A stretch of 64,000 nt of DNA. Origin: Pyrus communis. Taxonomy: Eukaryota > Streptophyta > Magnoliopsida > Rosales > Rosaceae. Position numbers and translations under genes: made by a program. The notes beneath the pieces are model-generated. The model saw only the letters and a program-made list of their open reading frames with translations. It did no database searches and had not been told where the DNA came from. The number at the start of each line of letters is the position of its first letter. Position 1 is the stretch's first letter. The stretch spans positions 25,051,061-25,115,060 of the forward strand of contig NC_084804.1 in assembly GCF_963583255.1 (NCBI RefSeq), written 5' to 3'. Positions 48,106 through 58,765 of the stretch are shown here, piece after piece.

Positions 48106-48126
48106 CATGGCAAAACGATGGAGGCT

Positions 48127-48804
48127 TCACAAAGGTTGTTTACTTAAAGACCCACTACGTGGCAAAACTCTTGAAGCGGAAGGCATCGGGACGGAAGGCA
48201 TCGGAGCAGAAGATATAGGAGCGGAAGGCATCGGAGCTGGAGGCATCGAAGATAGAGCATTCGAGGCCTCAATACTTGGCCAAACGCTGGATGATCCAGG
48301 AAAAAGGTGCCTCTGGAGGAAAGACGAAAACCTTTGACGGTCACTTTGAATCCGACCTTCAGACTCTTGCAGTTCATCAAGCTTCCTCTTCATGCCCGTC
48401 GAATAGTTGTTGGCAAGCACGTGCAAACTTCTATTCTCATGCTTAAGCAGTTTGATCTCCTGCTTAAGACTTTCCACCTCTGCCATCAATGATTCCACCT
48501 GACGGGAGCGGGCAAGCAGGCGTTGGCCCATGTTGGACACAGAACTCGTACACTGAACACTAAGTGCGAGGGACTCTTGAACGGCCAACTCATCGGACCG
48601 TCCTGACAGCAGCCTACTATCTTTTGGAGTGAGGAGGTTCCTAGCTACTATTGTAGCTGTTGTGGCGTCCTGCATCACGGAGTCTTCACCTGTGAGAGGT
48701 CCGTTAGAAGATAAGAAAGAAGGGCGCCATACGTTACCTTGACGCGGCGCGCCCGTATCACTGCTGAGACTCAATTCTAAGCTAAGGTTCGATGGGTTTG
48801 CCAT
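48127..48804 (-). CDS. antisense leucine-zipper protein of E
   Basis: 225 aa, encoded opposite to the retroelement; function unknown. The N-terminus is Ser/Leu-rich (1-40), followed by a conserved core (about 41-100). A coiled coil (about 94-150) carries V103, L106, V110, L113, I117, L120, N124 and L127 at heptad a/d positions; an Asn at an a position is typical of parallel dimers. There is no bZIP basic region. The tail (187-211) is a Met/Pro/Ser repeat (APMPS units). The ORF track protein in F is identical. In G the zipper core residues are unchanged and replacements fall elsewhere. Eight synonymous versus five replacement codons from about residue 24 to 121 suggest selection. It resembles extra antisense ORFs reported in some plant Ty3/gypsy elements, but I could not check homology. 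Confidence 0.72.
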   Translation of the reverse strand: MANPSNLSLELSLSSDTGAPRQGNVWRPSFLSSNGPLTGEDSVMQDATTATIVARNLLTPKDSRLLSGRSDELAVQESLALSVQCTSSVSNMGQRLLARSRQVESLMAEVESLKQEIKLLKHENRSLHVLANNYSTGMKRKLDELQESEGRIQSDRQRFSSFLQRHLFPGSSSVWPSIEASNALSSMPPAPMPSAPISSAPMPSVPMPSASRVLPRSGSLSKQPL

Positions 48805-48980
48805 TTTTCAAAAGTGTTCAAAGAGAAGGGGTGGATGGAGTTAATTCTCAAAGGGCCGGAGTCGATTTTCAAGAATGGAAATTCTTCAGAGTGTGTTTGT
48901 TGTGGTTATCGATAGCTCTATAAAAAGCCAAAGCAACGCGTCCACCGATTCAAAAAGCCGGAATTTCCGGCGTAATTTAG

Positions 48981-49150
48981 GCGACGCTTTCTCGGCTTTT
49001 CAGAAGACGCGTTCAACTTTGTCAAAAGATTTCTTCTTTTCAGACAACACGTGGAGGCCATCATCGCAACTACACATCTTTAGCCGACAAGCGCAAAGTT
49101 CGGCGACGCTTTCTCTGCTTTTCAGAAAACACGTGCAGCTTTGTCAAAAG
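48981..49150 (+). promoter_or_regulatory. repeat and G-box region of the cargo
   Basis: Two 48-bp imperfect repeats (GCGACGCTTTCTC to TTTGTCAAAAG) with CACGTG at 49048-49053 and 49130-49135, upstream of the antisense ORF. The arrangement is promoter-like. It is also present in F, G and partly D. Confidence 0.4.
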
Positions 49151-50223
49151 GAGCCGCATCCGCACAACTACGTGTCGTTCAGAAAGCAAAGGGGCGTCGT
49201 TCAGAAATCGAAGGGGCGCCTGCTCAGAAATAGAAGAGGCGTCGTTCTGATATCGAAGAGACATTTGTCGACAAGGGTAAAAGAACAGTACCACCACTTG
49301 ATATTATCTCAATATATGTCGACCTTAGTCTTTTATGGCAAGGCAGACCTGAAGAAAATGCCCAACTCTTCCTCAACTGTGAGGGCGCACTCCCAGCAAA
49401 GCCTTTCGAAATACTCAAATTCCTCTTCTTCCCCAAAGATGATACCAGATGCCTGGAGTACATATGACCCAGGAGGAAACGACGGATTGAAGTGTGCTGA
49501 TTCATTCACCGCTTCTTCAAAAGCAAAGGTATCTCATATCATCAAGGTCAAAAGCAAAAGTATCTCATATCATGCTCTTTCCCTGTCTTTTTCTTTGTCC
49601 TTGTTCTTACTCGCATGGCAAAGTAAAAGAAGCAATCAGCCGGCACTTGGAGTCAGTCTTCCAATCTGGAGCCAACTGCCTGGAATCTATTCCTGATTGC
49701 TTACCTAGCGTTGCTCTCGAGTAGTCATCTTCAACGGTTGATACACTTCCGGAGAAGGGACCACTTCTGCAAAGGGGAGCGAGTAAGGCAAGTGAAAATG
49801 ATACATTGAAGCATGTGGAGACAAACATAGGCTGAGTTATCCTCCAACCCTTTTCAATACGAATTGGAAAGATTGAACAAAGAAACAGACCAAAGGGGTA
49901 AGCTCAGACCTTCGGGGAAGACCAAAAGAATCCTCCAGCCCAGTAGCACAAAGGAAAATCAACAAGTGGAGGAGACCAAAAGAATCATCCAGCCCAGTTC
50001 AAGAGTAAGCCTGTGGAATCACAAAGATCAAAGCCTCAATGCAATCACCAAGGAGAAGAGGGAATTTACACTCCATAACCAGATTTGCGTCCCTAAACTC
50101 TTCTCTTTGTTAATTACATTCTGCCATGTTTAGTATGTTTAACTGTTTTTTTTTTTGTGTGTTTACTTATGTTTTGTGTGAATCTAGGCTTAAAACATTG
50201 AGGACAATGTTTGATTTAAGTGT

Positions 50224-50247
50224 GGGGGGGGGGGGGGGGGGGGGGGG
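50224..50247 (+). repeat. G24 homopolymer in E
   Basis: 24 consecutive guanines. F has G11 (57154-57164), and D and H have much shorter runs. Confidence 0.9.
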
Positions 50248-50376
50248 CGGTAACTAAGTATTTTTGATGCAAATTCGTGGGATTTTATCACCCATAACTT
50301 CAAATGTTGTTCCTTGCTGTTTTAAGGTGTTTTTAAGTTGTTTTAGAGTGTTTTAGTATGTTTTGTTTTTATAACT

Positions 50377-51068
50377 CTGAAAATCACATAAAAATTTGAA
50401 AAACTTGTTTTAAAAAGCCTAAAAAGAGTGTTTTGAGTCGTTTTTGTGTGTTTGTGTCTTAGGGTACCTTCCAACACAATGATAAGGATTTGGTTTGTAA
50501 TCGCATGACTGTTAAAAAGAGTTATAAACATAGAGAAAAGTTTGATTTACTCTTGGTATATGCTTGGTTATGGTTATAATGTATGACTTCACATGCAATC
50601 ATAAAAGAAAAAATTCGTTTTTGTAACATGCTTGAAGGAAGGAACTCAAACAAAGGCTACAACCCTGTGAGACTCGAGCCATTACCTTCTTTGGAGAGTT
50701 ATTTTCTGTGATTCTTTGTTTTCTGAAAATCACATAAAAATTTGAAAAACTTGTTTTAAAAAGCCTAAAAAGAGTGTTTTGAGTCGTTTTTGTGTGTTTG
50801 TGTCTTAGGGTACCTTCCAACACAATGATAAGGATTTGGTTTGTAATCGCATGACTGTTAAAAAGAGTTATAAACATAGAGAAAAGTTTGATTTACTCTT
50901 GGTATATGCTTGGTTATGGTTATAATGTATGACTTCACATGCAATCATAAAAGAAAAAATTCGTTTTTGTAACATGCTTGAAGGAAGGAACTCAAACAAA
51001 GGCTACAACCCTGTGAGACTCGAGCCATTACCTTCTTTGGAGAGTTATTTTCTGTGATTCTTTGTTTT
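50377..51068 (+). repeat. 346-bp tandem duplication in E 3' UTR
   Basis: Units 50377-50722 and 50723-51068, bounded by CT microhomology. F (57294 onward), D and H have one unit, so the duplication is private to E. Confidence 0.9.
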
Positions 51069-52282
51069 CTAAAGTTGTTGCATGATCTCATTATTCCTTG
51101 CTTGGTTGCTACTTAGAATGCAATTGTATCATGATAGAACTAAATGCTAGAACTTATATCCGTTTCATTCAAAGCATGACATTGAATTGCATAACATATA
51201 TCAAGATGAAGTTGTGTAGTTGCCACCATAACCAAATAGCCTTACTTCCCATATTTCGTATTTATTGTAAGTTTTAACCCCGTTGAGCCTCGGTTAGCCT
51301 TTATTCTTTGTTAACCCACATCACCCCTTACCTAGCCTAGAGTAGGACTTTCCTATTCCCTTGTTCTTAAAGTATAGTGAGCATGACTTAAATGAATTCC
51401 TTTTGAGTTACATTATGCAAGAAAATGAGTGTCGGGGAGTAAAAGTTTGTTCTTACGTTTATATGTATGTTTTGAGATTCAAAAGAAAAAGAAGAAGAAA
51501 AGGAAAAAAAAAAAAAAGGAGTGAAAATAAGTAAGAATGAACTCACGAGCGTTGATGGTTGAAGAAAGGGTCCAAAAAGTTGAATATGGCCCTAAGTTTT
51601 GTGTGACTTTCCCTTGGGTGTTCAAAGTTGACTTCTGCGTTCTTAAGGGAATTCTAAGTGCCTAATTCAATACTTTGCTCACTATTGCTTTAAGAATGTT
51701 TGTTTATCCTTCACCTTTCATTGTTAGCCAATACCCTAGCCCCGTTACAACCCTTTGACTTCTATCTTGAGTGTTATGTGTTTCAAAATGTGGAGTTTCG
51801 AATTGATATGAGCTTATGGTGTCACTGGTTCTCGCATCTAAGTAGTAGCATTCCATTCATGAGATCATATCTAAACATGCTTATTAACTCCAGAAATTGC
51901 TTCCTTTGAAATACATATATGTGAGTGTTCGTTTTTATGTTTACATCAATCTTCTCACATATAACTAGTTTAGGGTGTGTAGTCAGAAAATCTGAGTGAA
52001 AATTGAGTGCATATCTTGTAAGGAATTGAGCAAATTCTCTAAGGCATGTTACTACATTCAAAATATAGTTTTAAATGCTTAATTGTGAATTAGTATGTGG
52101 TGACTATGATTAAGTATGTACTTAAGTGTAAAGATAACCAAAATCTGTGGGAATAATGATTTTTAACATGTCATGTGCATTGGAAATCCCTGAGACGATT
52201 ATTGGAAGGTGTAGGTTGTGTTTTGTTCATTTTGTTTTGTTTTTGGTTTCTTTTATTTTGTTTTGCTCGAGGACTAGCAAAA

Positions 52283-52300
52283 GCTAAGTGTGGGGGAATT
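52283..52300 (+). promoter_or_regulatory. polypurine tract of E
   Basis: CTAAGTGTGGGGGAATT directly before the LTR at 52301. Confidence 0.75.
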
Positions 52301-54754
52301 TGATAGGAGCATATTTAGGCGACTTACTTAGCTTGTTTTCGTGCATTTATATTGTTAATTCATAGTTGTTTTTGGCGTTTAAGCCATTTTCGTGTGTTTT
52401 TAGGTTCATGTGGCTAAGGAAGCAAAAAGATGCATTTTGGAGCATTTTGGAGCAAAATTGGACTTGGAAGGGATAACTTATACTTGGAGCAAAAGGAATG
52501 GACGAAATTGAAGAGTTGATGTCACAAGGATTCCTACTTGAAGTAGCCACACACCTTCCACATTTCAGCCACATGCACTTGTTCCTCCATCATTGCACCA
52601 ACAACAAACATTGCACATGCACTCCCTTTAATTAATTAACCCACATGCACCCTTTATTCTTTCATCATTCCAGCCACTCCACATCCCTCACCAAGAAATC
52701 ATTCAACACATGCATCCATAATCATTTCTCCACACCAAAACCGTGCACATGCATTCCCCTTGTGCAATTCCATCATTCCACACCTCCATGGCAGCCACCA
52801 ACCAACCTAGCTGTCATGTTTCCCCTTTAATCATTCAAACATTCACCCACATGCATTTCTAACCCACATGCACCCTAGATTCTAATCAGCCATTCACATT
52901 TAATCATTCATTCCCATCAGATTTCTAGCATATTCACATGCATTCATCCTAGCTGTCATGTTTCCCCTTTCATCATTCCCTCACATTCTTTAAATCAGCC
53001 AACACATGCATCCACCTTTCTCCCATCAGATTTCCAACATTGCACATGCATTTCCACCCTTTAATCACATGCATAAATCAGCCACATGCATCTCCCATCA
53101 CCATTCCAGATTTCCACCAAGTTCCTAGCTGTCATGTTCCCCCCATTTCACCTATAAATAAACCTTCATTGCAGCCACAAAGGGGGGGATCCATTCACCA
53201 CAGAAATAAGGCCTTTGTGCCAAAAATTCATCCATTCCATAAACACTTCCATTCCATTGTACATACCACCAACACTTCCCCCTTTGTGCCGTGAGTTTCC
53301 CTTACAATCCAAACACCATCCTTCCATTTTCACCACTCCCCAAACCATTCACACCATCAAACTATCCTTAGACCTTGTGCTACAACGAAGAGGAAGAGAA
53401 GAGTGCCTAAACGTTCATACAATTCAAGTTTGAGTTGTTGGAATGTTTAGGTGTTTCTTTGATTTCAATGTTAATTTCAATACTCTTTGTTTTGTACGTA
53501 TGAGGAATGGAAGAGAAGAGTGCCTAAACGTTCATACAATTCAAGTTTGAGTTGTTGGAATGTTTAGGTGTTTCTTTGATTTCAAAGTTATGAGGAAATT
53601 CGAAATATATGTTTATGCTTGCATTTTGATTTGATTACTTCTAATTGCGTTTCATAAGTTGTGATTCAATTTGTTTAACCGTTTGATTGATAACTTATTT
53701 ATGTATGTTTATTGAGAGTGCACGCTTAATTTTCATGCATGAATATGACGCTAGAATATAAGTGAGTTTCACCTAATAGTTACGAACTTATATTCACAAG
53801 TAGTGGAGGTTGCTTATAAACAATCGCGTTAAACGAATTCTTGGCATAAGTTTCATGCGTATTCCATAGTAACGAATGCCTCGTCAACACTTATAATTTT
53901 CATAGAGCGTAATGATTCTTGCTTGTATCTCTATTATGCAATCATGTAGGGGACTTGTGGGGAATGTTTTGAATTGTTGTATGCGCTAACCCATCCAATT
54001 CAATAACGTTAGGAAGATTTGAAGGTTAATTAGTGCATCACGGTTAACTTGGGGTGTTGAGAATTCATGGTTTATTGAAATGCAATTGGAAATCATTTTA
54101 TTATGCAAGTGTAACATGTGTGGAGAAGAACCTTCTAGCTAGCATTCATCCATTCATTTTCATCGCATTCATATTTACATTCTGTCTGGTTTATTAAACT
54201 TGTTTCGTTATTTCAATTTTCGTCAAATTAAAATCCCCCTTTACTTTATTGTCTAATTTAGTTAGAAAGTGTCTTAGTTTGTGTTTATAAGAGTTTTGAG
54301 TCATTTTGTTACACAAATTCGTCCAAATTTGTGTTTGTGCTCAAATCTGCCCAGAAAGTGGTTTTTAGGCAGATTTGAGTGTGTTTGTGTTGTTTTGAGT
54401 CTTTTGGTTTGTTTTAGTGTTTTAAAGTTTAGTTTTGCATTCTTTGAGTCTAGTATAGTGTTTTATATTGTTATTTTACGTTTGAATCAAGCCATAATCT
54501 TAAATTCGTCCAACATTGGGTTTAAGGTCAGAAACTGCCTAGTTAGTGTTTTTAGGCAGTTTTGAGTCTTTTGAACTTGTTTTGAGTCCTTTGAGTCTTT
54601 GTGAACGTTTTTAACTTTGTTTTTATGTTTTTGAGTCAAATCCAAGTGATTAACAATCCCTCCTAATCCCCGGTCCAGAACGATCCCTACTTATACTTAT
54701 ACTAAAAATCGATAAAAAGACGGTTTAATTTGTGTGCGTATAATTCTCGCATCA
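52301..54754 (+). mobile_element. shared LTR: 3' LTR of E and 5' LTR of F
   Basis: 2454 bp. It is preceded by a polypurine tract and followed after five bases by a perfect PBS, so it is competent as both ends. Hairpins at 53406-53451 and 53523-53568. Confidence 0.92.
53153..53160 (+). promoter_or_regulatory. TATA box of shared LTR
   Basis: TATAAATA in the same context as in the E 5' LTR. Confidence 0.55.
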
Positions 54755-54759
54755 AATTT

Positions 54760-54777
54760 TGGCGCCGTTGCCGGGGA
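54760..54777 (+). promoter_or_regulatory. primer-binding site of F (tRNA-Asp)
   Basis: TGGCGCCGTTGCCGGGGA, perfect match. Confidence 0.92.
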
Positions 54778-54878
54778 TTAGAAAATTTGCTAATCCCTTG
54801 GATTGTTTTATTTTCGTTTGTTTTTATTTTATTCCAGTTTCTTAATCTTGTTTTGTTTCTTGTTCTAGGTACTAGTTT

Positions 54879-54923
54879 ATGACTCGGAGTTCTCATCCGA
54901 TTCGTGAACATATCCTGGAGTGA
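54879..54923 (+). pseudogene. 14-codon gag start of F
   Basis: Same MTRSSHPIREHILE and TGA as in E. It is followed by the post-pol motif at 54929-54986 and the A25 tract at 55009-55033. Confidence 0.8.
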
Positions 54924-55033
54924 TTGGGTTCTTCGTCCGGCTGCAAGACGTAAAAGAAAGCGCTACTTGGGAGGCAACCCAATGCACCGAATAAAACAAA
55001 GCATGTTCAAAAAAAAAAAAAAAAAAAAAAAAA

Positions 55034-56972
55034 CATGGCAAAACGATGGAGGCTTCACAAAGGTTGTTTACTTAAAGACCCACTACGTGGCAAAACTCTT
55101 GAAGCGGAAGGCATCGGGACGGAAGGCATCGGAGCAGAAGATATAGGAGCGGAAGGCATCGGAGCTGGAGGCATCGAAGATAGAGCATTCGAGGCCTCAA
55201 TACTTGGCCAAACGCTGGATGATCCAGGAAAAAGGTGCCTCTGGAGGAAAGACGAAAACCTTTGACGGTCACTTTGAATCCGACCTTCAGACTCTTGCAG
55301 TTCATCAAGCTTCCTCTTCATGCCCGTCGAATAGTTGTTGGCAAGCACGTGCAAACTTCTATTCTCATGCTTAAGCAGTTTGATCTCCTGCTTAAGACTT
55401 TCCACCTCTGCCATCAATGATTCCACCTGACGGGAGCGGGCAAGCAGGCGTTGGCCCATGTTGGACACAGAACTCGTACACTGAACACTAAGTGCGAGGG
55501 ACTCTTGAACGGCCAACTCATCGGACCGTCCTGACAGCAGCCTACTATCTTTTGGAGTGAGGAGGTTCCTAGCTACTATTGTAGCTGTTGTGGCGTCCTG
55601 CATCACGGAGTCTTCACCTGTGAGAGGTCCGTTAGAAGATAAGAAAGAAGGGCGCCATACGTTACCTTGACGCGGCGCGCCCGTATCACTGCTGAGACTC
55701 AATTCTAAGCTAAGGTTCGATGGGTTTGCCATTTTTCAAAAGTGTTCAAAGAGAAGGGGTGGATGGAGTTAATTCTCAAAGGGCCGGAGTCGATTTTCAA
55801 GAATGGAAATTCTTCAGAGTGTGTTTGTTGTGGTTATCGATAGCTCTATAAAAAGCCAAAGCAACGCGTCCACCGATTCAAAAAGCCGGAATTTCCGGCG
55901 TAATTTAGGCGACGCTTTCTCGGCTTTTCAGAAGACGCGTTCAACTTTGTCAAAAGATTTCTTCTTTTCAGACAACACGTGGAGGCCATCATCGCAACTA
56001 CACATCTTTAGCCGACAAGCGCAAAGTTCGGCGACGCTTTCTCTGCTTTTCAGAAAACACGTGCAGCTTTGTCAAAAGGAGCCGCATCCGCACAACTACG
56101 TGTCGTTCAGAAAGCAAAGGGGCGTCGTTCAGAAATCGAAGGGGCGCCTGCTCAGAAATCGAAGAGGCGTCGTTCTGATATCGAAGAGACATTTGTCGAC
56201 AAGGGTAAAAGAACAGTACCACCACTTGATATTATCTCAATATATGTCGACCTTCGTCTTTTATGGCAAGGCAGACCTGAAGAAAATGCCCAACTCTTCC
56301 TCAACTGTGAGGGCGCACTCCCAGCAAAGCCTTTCGAAATACTCAAATTCCTCTTCTTCCCCAAAGATGATACCAGATGCCTGGAGTACATATGACCCAG
56401 GAGGAAACGGCGGATTGAAGTGTGCTGATTCATTCACCGCTTCTTCAAAAGCAAAGGTATCTCATATCATCAAGGTCAAAAGCAAAAGTATCTCATATCA
56501 TGCTCTTTCCCTGTCTTTTTCTTTGTCCTTGTTCTTACTCGTATGGCAAAGTAAAAGAAGCAATCAGCCGGCACTTGGAGTCAGTCTTCCAATCTGGAGC
56601 CAACTGCCTGGAATCTATTCCTGATTGCTTACCTAGCGTTGCTCTCGAGTAGTCATCTTCAACGGTTGATACACTTCCGGAGAAGGGACCACTTCTGCAA
56701 AGGGGAGCGAGTAAGGCAAGTGAAAATGATACATTGAAGCATGTGGAGACAAACATAGGCTGAGTTATCCTCCAACCCTTTTCAATACGAATTGGAAAGA
56801 TTGAACAAAGAAACAGACCAAAGGGGTAAGCTCAGACCTTCGGGGAAGACCAAAAGAATCCTCCAGCCCAGTAGCACAAAGGAAAATCAACAAGTGGAGG
56901 AGACCAAAAGAATCATCCAGCCCAGTTCAAGAGTAAGCCTGTGGAATCACAAAGATCAAAGCCTCAATGCAA
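55034..56972. other. cargo module of F
   Basis: Same composition as in E. The plus-strand 273-codon frame (55803-56624) is a copy of E's. It is not preserved in G and I do not call it a gene. Confidence 0.75.
55055..55732 (-). CDS. antisense leucine-zipper protein of F
   Basis: 225 aa, identical in sequence to the E copy, with the same zipper (V103 to L127, Asn at 124) and APMPS tail. Because E and F internal regions are near-identical copies, this identity reflects recent duplication and says nothing about selection. The TATAAAAAG in the spacer is at 55846-55854. Confidence 0.72.
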   Translation of the reverse strand: MANPSNLSLELSLSSDTGAPRQGNVWRPSFLSSNGPLTGEDSVMQDATTATIVARNLLTPKDSRLLSGRSDELAVQESLALSVQCTSSVSNMGQRLLARSRQVESLMAEVESLKQEIKLLKHENRSLHVLANNYSTGMKRKLDELQESEGRIQSDRQRFSSFLQRHLFPGSSSVWPSIEASNALSSMPPAPMPSAPISSAPMPSVPMPSASRVLPRSGSLSKQPL

Positions 56973-58232
56973 TCACCAAGGAGAAGAGGGAATTTACACT
57001 CCATAACCAGATTTGCGTCCCTAAACTCTTCTCTTTGTTAATTACATTCTGCCATGTTTAGTATGTTTAAGTGTTTTTTTTTTTTGTGTGTTTACTTATG
57101 TTTTGTGTGAATCTAGGCTTAAAACATTGAGGACAATGTTTGATTTAAGTGGTGGGGGGGGGGGCGGTAACTAAGTATTTTTGATGCAAATTCGTGGGAT
57201 TTTATCACCCATAACTTCAAATGTTGTTCCTTGCTGTTTTAAGGTGTTTTTAAGTTGTTTTAGAGTGTTTTAGTATGTTTTGTTTTTATAACTCTGAAAA
57301 TCACATAAAAATTTGAAAAACTTGTTTTAAAAAGCCTAAAAAGAGTGTTTTGAGTCGTTTTTGTGTGTTTGTGTCTTAGGGTACCTTCCAACACAATGAT
57401 AAGGATTTGGTTTGTAATCGCATGACTGTTAAAAAGAGTTATAAACATAGAGAAAAGTTTGATTTACTCTTGGTATATGCTTGGTTATGGTTATAATGTA
57501 TGACTTCACATGCAATCATAAAAGAAAAAATTCGTTTTTGTAACATGCTTGAAGGAAGGAACTCAAACAAACGCTACAACCCTGTGAGACTCGAGCCATT
57601 ACCTTCTTTGGAGAGTTATTTTCTGTGATTCTTTGTTTTCTAAAGTTGTTGCATGATCTCATTATTCCTTGCTTGGTTGCTACTTAGAATGCAATTGTAT
57701 CATGATAGAACTAAATGCTAGAACTTATATCCGTTTCATTCAAAGCATGACATTGAATTGCATAACATATATCAAGATGAAGTTGTGTAGTTGCCACCAT
57801 AACCAAATAGCCTTACTTCCCATATTTCGTATTTATTGTAAGTTTTAACCCCGTTGAGCCTCGGTTATCCTTTATTCTTTGTTAACCCACATCACCCCTT
57901 ACCTAGCCTAGAGTAGGACTTTCCTATACCCTTGTTCTTAAAGTATAGTGAGCATGACTTAAATGAATTCCTTTTGAGTTACATTATGCAAGAAAATGAG
58001 TGTCGGGGAGTAAAAGTTTGTTCTTACGTTTATATGTATGTTTTGAGATTCAAAAGAAAAAGAAGAAGAAAAGAAAAAAAAAAAAAAAAGGAGTGAAAAT
58101 AAGTAAGAATGAACTCACGAGCGTTGATGGTTGAAGAAAGGGTCCAAAAAGTTGAATATGGCCCTAAGTTTTGTGTGACTTTCCCTTGGGTGTTCAAAGT
58201 TGACTTCTGCGTTCTTAAGGGAATTCTAAGTG
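56973..58232 (+). mobile_element. 3' UTR of F, cut by G
   Basis: Aligns with E from 50044 (one copy of the 346-bp unit) to AATTCTAAGTG at 58232. There G is inserted; the candidate target duplicate is AAGTG (58228-58232). Confidence 0.8.
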
Positions 58233-58589
58233 TGATAGGAGCATATTCATGCGACTTAAATGGCTTGTTCTCGTGCATTTACGTTATGTTTCTCTCGTTA
58301 TTTTAGTCCTTTATGCTTCTTTTGTGTGTTTTCAGGTTCTAAGGGCCTAGGGAGCAAGAAAGTGCATTTTGAGGCCATTTGGAGCATTTTTGGGCATGGA
58401 TTGGATAGCTTATCCATGGAGCCAAGAGGATGGACGAATTTGAAGGCCTTGTATGCACTTGAAGACACAAAACAATGGCCCTAACCCAATCACATAACAC
58501 CTTGCCATGGGCTTAACACATTATGCCATACAAACCAACCTATTTTAGGCCCATTCTATGTACTTAAACCCTAGCCCTTTAAACTAGTT

Positions 58590-58765
58590 CTTTTATCACT
58601 TATCAAACCATTCACTTATCACTCACCACATATCATTCATTTATCACTTAGCATATCATTCATTTATCAATTATCAAACCATTCACTTATCACTTCCATT
58701 CACTTATCACTCACCACATATCATTCATTTATCACTTAACATATCATTCATTTATCACTTATCAC
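58590..58765 (+). repeat. CACTTATCA short tandem repeat in G LTR
   Basis: Irregular array of CATTTATCACTTA and CATATCATTCA units, the complement type of the array in the D LTR. Confidence 0.8.

Larger units (their letters stand above)
48106..50043. other. cargo module of E
   Basis: Block between poly(A) and the second AATGCA that is absent from C and H. It carries the antisense ORF (48127-48804), a short spacer with TATAAAAAG (48917-48925, plus strand), a region with two 48-bp GCGACGCTTTCTC repeats (48981-49028 and 49103-49150) and CACGTG boxes (49048 and 49130), and then about 900 bp without a supported gene. Its source is unknown to me. Confidence 0.75.
50044..52282 (+). mobile_element. 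3' UTR of E
   Basis: Non-coding sequence shared with H, D and F: an AACATTGAGGACAATGTTTG signature near 50195, a G tract, the AAAGAAAAAG tract near 51480, and CTCGAGGACTAGCAAAAGC before the polypurine tract. The 89-codon frame at 49864-50133 spans the cargo/UTR junction and is not conserved as a protein. Confidence 0.78.
45382..58232 (+). mobile_element. tandem cargo elements E-F (LTR-internal-LTR-internal)
   Basis: LTR 45382-47825, internal region E 47826-52300, shared LTR 52301-54754, internal region F 54755-58232. Both internal regions have PBS, a 14-codon gag start, the post-pol motif, a poly(A) tract, the cargo with the antisense ORF, and a 3' UTR. No protease, RT or integrase is present, so they depend on other elements. 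The left target duplicate would be AGTAG (45377-45381). F is cut at 58232 by G and its right end is outside the window. Confidence 0.88.

Noticed and set aside
48875..49696. Plus-strand 273-codon ORF in the cargo (also 55803-56624)
   Set aside because: The frame is broken in G and partial in D, two other frames are equally open, and the composition is Ser-rich low-complexity. More likely promoter or leader sequence.
49864..50133. 89-codon ORF at the cargo/3' UTR junction (also 56792-57061 and 43273-43644)
   Set aside because: It spans the junction between two modules, and the D version has a different, longer frame with no shared protein signal.
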